Made by a program: the position numbers and the translations under genes. DNA of 10,296 bases from Nanobdellota archaeon (GTDB lineage Archaea > Nanobdellota > Nanobdellia > Woesearchaeales > GW2011-AR9): NCBI GenBank assembly GCA_030695685.1, contig JAUYPT010000035.1, forward strand, positions 1 through 10,296, in the 5' to 3' direction. The notes under the pieces were generated by a model that made no database searches, was not told the DNA's origin, and saw nothing but the letters and a program-made list of their open reading frames with translations. Below are positions 1-4,932 of the stretch, piece after piece (positions within the stretch are counted from its first letter, which is position 1; every line of letters begins with the position of its first letter).

Positions 1-2
1 CA

Positions 3-548
3 ACAACTTCTTCACAGCTTAAATTAGCGAATGGTGCTTCGTGTACTGTTAGTTCGCAGTGTGCGTCAAATTTATGTGATCAAGGTATTTGTAAAGTTGC
101 TACTGGCGGTTCCTGTACAAGTAATTCTCAGTGCGCAAACTATAATTTCTGTACTAATGGTGTTTGTACTTACATTTACTGTATAAGTCATTCCCAGTGT
201 ACATCAGGTCTTTGTTACGGTTACGGGTCCTCAAAGTATTGTCTCTCTACAACAACAACTTTAACAATTGCCTGTTCTGATTCAGATGCTGATGCTATAA
301 GTGGCATTAAACCAACTATCCCTGGACAAGTTACACAACAAAATGGAGTTGCTAAAGACAAATGTGGTGGAGTTTATGATGGCTCACCTACAGCTGGTCT
401 TCAACCTGTTAATACTATTAACGAAGTTTTTTGTAGTGGTCGATATGGAATGAATGTTACAGTTGTGTGTCCAAACAGCTTTCATGTCTGTAAATTGGAT
501 CCACAAGGCTATGCTTATTGCAGTACCCCAACTTTCGTAACTAAATAA
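3..548 (+). CDS. C-terminal part of a cysteine-rich, probably secreted surface protein (5' end outside window)
   Basis: An open frame runs from the window edge to TAA at 546-548, giving 181 residues with no start codon in view. Three cysteine modules with a 22-24 residue pitch are visible: C14-C20-C25-C30, C38-C44-C50-C55 and C60-C66-C71-C80, each of the form C-x5-C-x4/5-C-x4-8-C and containing a SQC tripeptide. They resemble small disulfide-knot (EGF/Dickkopf-like) repeats. A Thr-rich linker (83-86) leads into a second module that starts CSDSD at 91-95 and has further cysteines in DKC, VFC, VVC, VCK and YC contexts. This resembles the CxDSDGG...KG...DxC...EyyC modules I associate with DPANN extracellular proteins. 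Eighteen cysteines in 181 residues imply disulfides and an extracytoplasmic location. Function is unknown, perhaps adhesion or cell surface. The signal peptide and any membrane anchor would lie upstream of the window. Confidence 0.8.
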   Translation, partial: TTSSQLKLANGASCTVSSQCASNLCDQGICKVATGGSCTSNSQCANYNFCTNGVCTYIYCISHSQCTSGLCYGYGSSKYCLSTTTTLTIACSDSDADAISGIKPTIPGQVTQQNGVAKDKCGGVYDGSPTAGLQPVNTINEVFCSGRYGMNVTVVCPNSFHVCKLDPQGYAYCSTPTFVTK

Positions 549-562
549 GATTCTTTCAATAA

Positions 563-568
563 TTTTTT
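563..568 (+). terminator. Oligo-T terminator after the cysteine-rich gene
   Basis: A T6 run lies 15 nt after the stop codon, in a T-rich stretch (549-590) with no obvious hairpin. This fits the simple U-tract termination typical of archaea. The stretch also contains an imperfect direct repeat (551-562 and 580-592, TTCTTT(T)CAATAA-like) of unknown meaning. Confidence 0.4.
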
Positions 569-600
569 AACTTTCCATTTTCTTTTCAATAAGAGGGAAT

Positions 601-609
601 ATTTATATA
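601..609 (+). promoter_or_regulatory. TATA box of the membrane synthase gene (leaderless)
   Basis: ATTTATATA is centred about 26 nt before the GTG at 631 and preceded by a purine-rich GAGGGAAT (BRE-like). At normal archaeal TATA-to-start distances transcription would begin at or next to the start codon. No Shine-Dalgarno sequence precedes the GTG, so a leaderless mRNA is inferred. Confidence 0.6.
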
Positions 610-630
610 ATTACAAAAGAGTTCCGGTAA

Positions 631-2130
631 GTGGCACGAAACATCAAGGAAGAGGCTGTCTGCGGGAAAAAATTTCTGTTCCTAACTGCGTTTATCGCCG
701 GCTTTGTAGTCATGGCGTTAGAGATTGTTGCCTTCCGCATTTTTGCGCCCTATTTCGGATTCTCTATTTACGTTTCGGGAACGTTAATCAGCATTGTTAT
801 GATTGCTTTATCGGTAGGGTATTATTATGGTGGACAATTAGCAGATAGGAAAGGTGATCAAACAACTCTTTTCCGCTGGATTTTTTATTCGATGATCTAT
901 GTTTTTGCAACGCTGATTTCCTATAAATATATTTTATCATTCTTTTCAACCATGTTTATGACAGGCATTGTTCTTTCTTCTCTTCTGCTCTTTGGTTTTC
1001 CGATGATTGTGTTAAGCATGGTTTCACCATACATCGTGAAAATCATTTCCCGTAGTGATGGCGTTGGGCAAGCTGCCGGTAACATCAGTGCTGTGGGAAC
1101 AGTAGGTGCGATTGCAGGAACACTCATTCCTACATTTTTGTTGATTCCACATATTGGTTCTTTTGCAACGTATGCTTTCTGCGCTCTCCTGTTGTTAGGA
1201 ATCGTGATCTTCTTTTTTACCAGCAACAATAAGTGGTTCTTGTTGAATCTGCTTTTTATTCCTGCTCTGTTTATCCCTACAACGTCTATCGATGACAATG
1301 TTGTTCTAACCGAAGAATCAGCATACAACACGATTAAAGTTATTCATGACGATACTTTGGGATATCAACTCAGATTAAATGATAATGGAAATATCCAGTC
1401 CATCTACGATGCTCAGAATAAGTTCAATAAAGATTTTTATTTTTACTATCTCAATGCTGCGCCGCTGATCAATGATGCATCCTCAGTATTAGTGTTAGGC
1501 ATGGGCGCAGGCACATCGCCGCAGCAGATGATTAAACTCTATGGCCTTTCAGTTGATGCTGTTGAAATCGACTCCGATATTGTTGCTGTCGCTCAGCAGT
1601 ATTTTGGCCTTGATGATGTCCAGGAAAATCTTCATATCTTTGTCGATGACGCCCGTTCTTTTCTGAAGAAAACAGCGAAGAAATACGATCTTATTGAGAT
1701 TGATATGTATCAAGGAGGATTGTATGTTCCGTTTTATGTTCTTACGCAGGAATTCTTTGAAGAGACTGAAACTGCATTAAACTCTGATGGAGTTGTGGTA
1801 ATGAATGTGCTTTCTCATTCCCGTGCTGCTGATGGCGATCTTTTGTTTACCAGTGTTGGCAATACGTTGGCCAGCGTCTTTCCTACTGTTTTGTATCTTG
1901 ATCTGCACAGCGCCAATATCATTTTTTTTGCCAGCAATGAAGATCTGTCGTTGTCTGAAGTTCAAGAAAGAATACGAACGAATGCTCCTGCTGATATGCC
2001 TCTGTTTCAGGAGATGGCACAAGCACTGCAGCAGTATCAGCCGCTGCAGGATGTTGAAATACTCACCGATGATAATGCACCGATAGAACAGCTGACATAT
2101 AAAGTTCTTGCAGGCTTATCGGAAAAGTAA
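631..2130 (+). CDS. Multi-span membrane protein fused to a spermidine-synthase-like methyltransferase-fold domain
   Basis: The 499-residue protein has two halves. Residues 15-217 hold about seven hydrophobic segments (near 15-37, 44-66, 79-101, 108-133, 145-170, 178-196, 201-217) with hallmarks of the membrane-fused spermidine synthase family: ALEIVAFR near 29-36, GGQLADR near 67-73 and an NISAVGTVGAIAGT stretch near 150-163. Residues about 230-495 form a Rossmann domain with the nucleotide loop VLGMGAGTSP (290-294 glycines), acidic E312/D314 (AdoMet/dcAdoMet ribose), DDAR at 339-342 (adenine contact) and EID at 356-358. The second Asp of the usual DssDP motif is missing: after D358 comes MYQGG. 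True spermidine synthesis is therefore doubtful and the substrate is unknown. It starts at GTG with a TATA box at leaderless distance. It converges with lgt and the coding ends overlap by 15 bp. Confidence 0.85.
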   Translation: MARNIKEEAVCGKKFLFLTAFIAGFVVMALEIVAFRIFAPYFGFSIYVSGTLISIVMIALSVGYYYGGQLADRKGDQTTLFRWIFYSMIYVFATLISYKYILSFFSTMFMTGIVLSSLLLFGFPMIVLSMVSPYIVKIISRSDGVGQAAGNISAVGTVGAIAGTLIPTFLLIPHIGSFATYAFCALLLLGIVIFFFTSNNKWFLLNLLFIPALFIPTTSIDDNVVLTEESAYNTIKVIHDDTLGYQLRLNDNGNIQSIYDAQNKFNKDFYFYYLNAAPLINDASSVLVLGMGAGTSPQQMIKLYGLSVDAVEIDSDIVAVAQQYFGLDDVQENLHIFVDDARSFLKKTAKKYDLIEIDMYQGGLYVPFYVLTQEFFEETETALNSDGVVVMNVLSHSRAADGDLLFTSVGNTLASVFPTVLYLDLHSANIIFFASNEDLSLSEVQERIRTNAPADMPLFQEMAQALQQYQPLQDVEILTDDNAPIEQLTYKVLAGLSEK

Positions 2131-2892
2131 TCTTTTCCATTCCTGGGAATAATTCTGGACTACTATCCACAGTGCAGCAGCAACCATGATAGCACTAAAC
2201 CATTGTCCAAGGCTAAAACCAGCATACAGAATATCCTGACGATAAAAATCAACAATAATTCTACCTATTCCTTCCAGAAGGACAAAATTCCAGAAAATAA
2301 AACCTGGCTTAAATTCTTTCTTCAGGGATAGAAATAATAACCATCCGAAAATTAGAAAACGATATCCTGCTGCGTAGAGTGTGCTGGGATGCCGGCAGTT
2401 TGTGTCATAATCCAAAAAGACAACGCACCATTGTCCCTGCCAGATTCTTCCTACTAATTCACCGTTGACAAAATTGGCAATTCTTCCCAGTGCTAACGCA
2501 AAAATTGCCGGAAGAGATAGCGCATCCGCAATCTCTAAAAAAGAAAGTTTCTTTTTCTTACAAAAAAACCATACCGCAACGATACTGCCGACAAAACCGC
2601 CATGGAAACTCATTCCACCCTGCCAGATTTTGAGTAAATTCCATGGCTTAAACAGGAATTCCTGCGGCTGCCAGAAAATCATGAACAGGCGGGCGCCGAT
2701 AAGCACTCCTACCATTACATAGAAAACAAGATCCCAGACTTCTTCCGCGCTGATGGCGAGGCTGTTTCTCTTTCGAAGAAAGTTCAGCCAGTACAGCGCA
2801 AGAAAGAATCCCAGCACGTAGACAAGCCCGTACCAGCGAATCTCGAGTGGTCCAAATGTAAGTAGTGTTGGGTTAAGGTTGTGAATCCACAT
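2116..2892 (-). CDS. lgt: Prolipoprotein diacylglyceryl transferase (Lgt)
   Basis: Lgt is an integral membrane enzyme that transfers a diacylglyceryl group from a phospholipid to the lipobox cysteine of prolipoproteins, the first step of bacterial lipoprotein maturation. The 258-residue product has normal family length and about seven hydrophobic segments. The family signature is intact: GRIANFVNGELVG at 136-148, with R137, N140, N143, E145 and G148. Also present are IRWYG at 18-22, MSFHGG with H97, RHPSTLY at 167-173 and the C-terminal R211-x3-D215-x2-R218-QD block; from memory E. coli has Glu where D215 stands. The ATG at 2892 follows an in-frame stop and an AAGGAGAG ribosome-binding site. 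Lgt is rare in archaea, whose lipids are ether-linked, so its donor lipid here is unknown and transfer from bacteria is likely. No lspA or obvious lipobox protein is in the window. Confidence 0.92.
   Translation of the reverse strand: MWIHNLNPTLLTFGPLEIRWYGLVYVLGFFLALYWLNFLRKRNSLAISAEEVWDLVFYVMVGVLIGARLFMIFWQPQEFLFKPWNLLKIWQGGMSFHGGFVGSIVAVWFFCKKKKLSFLEIADALSLPAIFALALGRIANFVNGELVGRIWQGQWCVVFLDYDTNCRHPSTLYAAGYRFLIFGWLLFLSLKKEFKPGFIFWNFVLLEGIGRIIVDFYRQDILYAGFSLGQWFSAIMVAAALWIVVQNYSQEWKRLLFR
2121..2138. repeat. 7-bp perfect inverted repeat at the convergent gene overlap
   Basis: GGAAAAG, a TAAT loop, then CTTTTCC form a perfect stem. The loop contains the stop codon of the membrane synthase and the structure lies inside the last codons of lgt. 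It could help end both convergent transcripts, but no T-run follows on either strand, so this is tentative. Confidence 0.3.
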
Positions 2893-2907
2893 GATACAAT
2901 TAAATTG

Positions 2908-2915
2908 CTCTCCTT
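2908..2915 (-). promoter_or_regulatory. Ribosome-binding site of lgt
   Basis: AAGGAGAG on the minus strand ends 15 nt before the ATG, a rather long spacing. An in-frame stop immediately upstream leaves no alternative start, so the ATG at 2892 is secure. Confidence 0.5.
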
Positions 2916-2941
2916 ATTTTAATCTTTTCTGAGAATATTCT

Positions 2942-2950
2942 TATTATATT
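2942..2950 (-). promoter_or_regulatory. Candidate TATA box of lgt
   Basis: AATATAATA on the minus strand would place the transcription start near 2920, giving a leader of roughly 28 nt that includes the AAGGAGAG site. It sits in the divergent spacer shared with the small + strand gene. Confidence 0.4.
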
Positions 2951-2965
2951 GTCTTCTTTCAAAAT

Positions 2966-2974
2966 TTTTATATA
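2966..2974 (+). promoter_or_regulatory. Candidate TATA box of the small unknown gene
   Basis: TTTTTATAT is centred near 2970 and predicts transcription from about 2996. This excludes the in-frame ATG at 2949 as a start on this transcript and fits starts at 3003 or 3036. Confidence 0.45.
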
Positions 2975-3002
2975 CTTCGTTTGTTTTACTCTCTTGAAAA
3001 AG

Positions 3003-3395
3003 ATGATTACACAGATTTTTTTACGGGAATTGGAGATGTCATTATTGCGTTCGTATGGTTTTGCCGTACGGAATACAGCAGCAGTAAAAACAGATACCAG
3101 TGTTCTCGGAAACGTGACTGCGCAAGATCTTTTTGTAAAACAATTTATGGCCGCATTTGACGAAAAAAGAGCTTCTTTAGAACGGGAGATCGTTGTCGGC
3201 GGCAATAGAGATGCAGCGAAGCTTTTTGACCAAGTCCAGCGCATGGTAGACGCAAAAGTGCGTGTACTCCTATTCCATAAACAGGGCAAAATCGATGAAA
3301 AATCATTCCAAAGCGCGATTCGTGAGCTCAAAACAGAAGTCAGGTCTGTTTTTTATAACAAGGTTTCTTTGAAAGATATTGGTGTGCACAACTGA
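3003..3395 (+). CDS. Small helical protein of unknown function
   Basis: I do not recognise this family. From the ATG at 3003 the product is 130 residues. An in-frame ATG at 3036 (MSLLRSYGF) would give 119, and one at 2949 lies upstream of the apparent TATA box. No start has a convincing Shine-Dalgarno site; 3003 is about 7 nt past the predicted transcription start, so it is chosen with modest confidence. The protein is soluble, without signal peptide or membrane segment, has no cysteine in either of the two shorter forms, and is rich in Lys, Arg, Asp and Glu. Predicted by eye it is mostly alpha-helical, with long amphipathic stretches from ATAQDLFV-like sequence near residue 40 to EVRSVF near residue 115. 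It is divergent from lgt and lies 108 bp ahead of the PRC-barrel gene, which has its own promoter. A longer frame on the opposite strand (2900-3331) is judged a shadow. Confidence 0.6.
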   Translation: MITQIFLRELEMSLLRSYGFAVRNTAAVKTDTSVLGNVTAQDLFVKQFMAAFDEKRASLEREIVVGGNRDAAKLFDQVQRMVDAKVRVLLFHKQGKIDEKSFQSAIRELKTEVRSVFYNKVSLKDIGVHN

Positions 3396-3420
3396 TATAA
3401 CTATTGGCTTACCGTAAACT

Positions 3421-3427
3421 TTATATA
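3421..3427 (+). promoter_or_regulatory. TATA box of the PRC-barrel gene
   Basis: TTATATA, preceded by CGTAAAC, predicts a transcription start near 3450 and a leader of about 50 nt ending in a GGGTGA ribosome-binding site. Confidence 0.5.
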
Positions 3428-3490
3428 GTCACCTTTCCCTCATCCAACTAATTTAACTGAGCTTACAGCTAATATCAATTAATACAATAA

Positions 3491-3496
3491 GGGTGA
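3491..3496 (+). promoter_or_regulatory. Ribosome-binding site of the PRC-barrel gene
   Basis: GGGTGA lies 7 nt before the ATG at 3504 and matches the GGTGA part of the complement of the archaeal 16S rRNA tail. Much the same GGGTGA(g)TTATC context precedes the cupredoxin gene at 9035. Confidence 0.6.
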
Positions 3497-3503
3497 GTTA
3501 TCA

Positions 3504-3767
3504 ATGGCAGAAAAAGATAAAATTTATTCTCGAGAGTTTTTAGGTAAGACTATCGTCTCTAAGTCTGGTAAAAAGTTTGGAGAAGTCGGTGATTTAATTT
3601 TTGAAGTAGGTTCCGGAGAATTAATCCATCTCATGCTGCGAAATCCTACAAGTTATACGGACCGCATGGAATTGGAGAAAACTCGGGAAGGGCAAATTTT
3701 AATCCCCTTTTCAGCAGTTATCGCCAGCGGTGATTACATCGTTGTTGCGGAAGAAGATATTATTTAG
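3504..3767 (+). CDS. PRC-barrel domain protein, possibly CdpB-like
   Basis: The 87-residue protein is a single PRC-barrel: YSREFLGKTIVSK at 8-20, GKKFGEVGDLIFEV at 22-35, a GELIHLMLR strand at 38-46 and a closing ILIPFSAV...DYIVVAEE at 65-84. No signal peptide or membrane segment is present. PRC-barrels are beta-barrel adaptor domains. In haloarchaea small free-standing ones (CdpB1/CdpB2) join the FtsZ/SepF division complex, and archaeal CdvA carries one. A division role here is an inference from fold and size only, since no division gene is adjacent. It has its own TATA box and a good GGGTGA ribosome-binding site, so it is translated from a leadered mRNA, unlike several neighbours. It ends in a T7 run 12 bp from the convergent adenylate kinase. 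Confidence 0.85.
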   Translation: MAEKDKIYSREFLGKTIVSKSGKKFGEVGDLIFEVGSGELIHLMLRNPTSYTDRMELEKTREGQILIPFSAVIASGDYIVVAEEDII

Positions 3768-3768
3768 G

Positions 3769-3775
3769 TTTTTTT
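3769..3775 (+). terminator. Oligo-T terminator of the PRC-barrel gene
   Basis: A T7 run begins one base after the TAG stop and fills most of the 12-bp gap before the end of the convergent adenylate kinase gene. Confidence 0.55.
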
Positions 3776-3779
3776 AATC

Positions 3780-4358
3780 TTATTTCTTAATCAAATCCCA
3801 TATTTGTGTTACTACTTCTTCAATTGGTTGGTCGCTAAAGATAGGATAGATTAAATGCGCAGGATATTCTTTTAGCAATGGTTCTGTTGTTTGAGAATAA
3901 ATGTCTAATCTTTTTTTAATCTTCCCGCTATCAGCATCGTCAGCCCTTCCTTCTTTCATTGCTCTTTTCCATAACCTATCTACAATAATATTATCAGGAA
4001 TGTCAAAGTATAGAACTTGACATACAGTAACAAATTCAGTAACCATACTTACTTGAGAAGCATTTCGTGGCAAGCCATCCAATATAAGATACTGTGATAA
4101 TGGCTGGAATTGGTTGTTGGAAATGTAATTTCTCAATGTTTCTTTGGCTAAGATAATTGTTGTAAAGTCATCTACAAAATTACCCCTATCAATTAAAGCC
4201 TTTACCCGTGCTCCAAGTTCAGTACTTTTGTCTAAATTTCGGAACATATCTCCTGTTGAGAAATGGAAATAGTTTCCCTTTTTCTCCAAAATTTTTCCCT
4301 GCGTTCCTTTTCCTGATCCTGGCGGTCCAACAAATAAAATTCCTTTGTATTTTTCCAT
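3780..4358 (-). CDS. adk: Adenylate kinase-like nucleoside monophosphate kinase, short-LID form
   Basis: This is a cytosolic P-loop kinase predicted to transfer phosphate from ATP to AMP (or another NMP). The 192-residue protein shows the P-loop GPPGSGKGT at 11-19, FSTGDMFR at 33-40 (NMP binding), LDGLPRN at 93-99 (canonical DGFPR with Leu for Phe), R132, GRADD at 137-141 and R150. The LID between about 130 and 142 is short, with no zinc-binding cysteines, as in short-form adenylate and UMP/CMP kinases, so exact NMP specificity is not certain. It is the bacterial/eukaryal-type kinase, not the distinct archaeal AdkA type. Its ATG follows directly on the TAG of the upstream winged-helix gene (TAGATG), with no own ribosome-binding site, implying one operon and coupled translation. 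It converges on the PRC-barrel gene. Confidence 0.88.
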   Translation of the reverse strand: MEKYKGILFVGPPGSGKGTQGKILEKKGNYFHFSTGDMFRNLDKSTELGARVKALIDRGNFVDDFTTIILAKETLRNYISNNQFQPLSQYLILDGLPRNASQVSMVTEFVTVCQVLYFDIPDNIIVDRLWKRAMKEGRADDADSGKIKKRLDIYSQTTEPLLKEYPAHLIYPIFSDQPIEEVVTQIWDLIKK

Positions 4359-4832
4359 CTATTTTTTTTCCACTGCAAATTCTTCATCCAGCTTTTTGAC
4401 GTAATCTTTCACTCTGCTTATGACAGAGCTGAGCAGAAAATTCTGCACTTTCTCTTCAAAGATTTCAGATAATTGCCCAAATTCCGTTACTCTGTATAGA
4501 TTAGCATTGGTTTCGATGAAGTGCAGATCTTTCAGCCGCTTTAACTGCCGCCGGATATTAGAGGAGGCAATGCCGAGCATCGGCAATCCCATTTCCTTCC
4601 GCGAAGCCATGACATTATTCTTAACTTCTTCCGAATGAAGCTCTTCCTTGCGCTGCCGTGCTTTTAACAGCACTTGGAAAACATCAACGACAACATCTCG
4701 TGAATCTCCCGGCTGTAATAATCCTACCGAAAGGCAAAACTTTCGTACTAATTCTCGATCACCCATCGTCGGCTTTTCATATCGCCGTAAGGTAATCTCT
4801 GCTAAAGGAGTATCCCTGCTTATTTTTCCCAT
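4359..4832 (-). CDS. Winged-helix DNA-binding protein, probable transcription regulator
   Basis: The 157-residue protein has an N-terminal segment (10-60, PLAEITLRRYEKP... GLLQPGDSRDVVVDVFQVLL) followed by a likely winged helix-turn-helix at about 65-118. Helices lie around SEEVKNN and SSNIRRQLKRLKDL, and the wing is FIETNANLYRVTEFG. A C-terminal helical region (120-150) looks suited to dimerisation. No metal-binding or ligand-binding motif is seen. I recall similar uncharacterised archaeal proteins with a PLAEITLRxYE start, but cannot give a family name safely. It begins at an ATG 6 nt after a strong GAGGTG site and is the first gene of an operon with adenylate kinase. A 20-bp perfect palindrome lies 41 bp upstream and could be its own operator. 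Confidence 0.75.
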   Translation of the reverse strand: MGKISRDTPLAEITLRRYEKPTMGDRELVRKFCLSVGLLQPGDSRDVVVDVFQVLLKARQRKEELHSEEVKNNVMASRKEMGLPMLGIASSNIRRQLKRLKDLHFIETNANLYRVTEFGQLSEIFEEKVQNFLLSSVISRVKDYVKKLDEEFAVEKK

Positions 4833-4838
4833 TTTTTA

Positions 4839-4844
4839 CACCTC
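4839..4844 (-). promoter_or_regulatory. Ribosome-binding site of the winged-helix gene
   Basis: GAGGTG on the minus strand sits 6 nt before the ATG at 4832, the best Shine-Dalgarno match in the window, and fixes the start. Confidence 0.7.
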
Positions 4845-4873
4845 ATTTTTTACTATTATCTATTTTTTTATTT

Positions 4874-4893
4874 CTTAACTGTGTTCAGTTAAG
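4874..4893. promoter_or_regulatory. 20-bp perfect palindrome, candidate operator
   Basis: CTTAACTG and CAGTTAAG form a perfect 8-bp inverted repeat around TGTT. It lies between the gltX terminator and the winged-helix start, just upstream of an AT-rich minus-strand stretch (4858-4872, AAATAAAAAAATA) that could be that gene's TATA box. Symmetry, size and position fit a dimeric winged-helix regulator binding near its own promoter. A second AU-rich RNA hairpin supporting gltX termination is the alternative. Confidence 0.5.
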
Positions 4894-4895
4894 AT

Positions 4896-4932
4896 TAAAA
4901 ATACCCCGCAGTTGCTGCGGTTGGTATTTTTA
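4896..4932 (-). terminator. Hairpin terminator of gltX
   Basis: A stem of 10 + 6 bp with a 2-nt bulge and 3-nt loop: outer arms 4896-4905 and 4923-4932 (AAAAATACC against GGTATTTTT, plus the T-A end pair), inner arms CCGCAG and CTGCGG (4906-4911, 4915-4920). On the minus strand it starts within the gltX stop codon and ends in a U-run, the classic form of a bacterial intrinsic terminator. It is nearly symmetrical and might also act on + strand transcripts. Confidence 0.75.

Noticed and set aside
40..260. Possible DNA tandem repeat or CRISPR-like array
   Set aside because: The periodicity is in the cysteine spacing of the protein; the DNA units are not similar enough to be a nucleotide repeat array.
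1805..2086. 93-residue + frame inside the membrane synthase
   Set aside because: Lies within the well-conserved Rossmann domain in another frame; Cys/Arg-rich shadow.
2139..2152. ATTCC-TG-GGAAT palindrome near the lgt 3' end
   Set aside because: Five-base arms inside a conserved coding frame, easily chance.
2949..3002. ATG at 2949 as start of the small unknown protein
   Set aside because: It lies upstream of the apparent TATA box at 2966-2974, so transcripts from that promoter would not contain it.
2900..3331. 143-residue open frame on - opposite the small unknown + gene
   Set aside because: Its composition is Ser/Arg/Phe/Thr-rich like a reversed coding frame, it would fill the lgt promoter region, and the + frame has a TATA box and a more protein-like composition.
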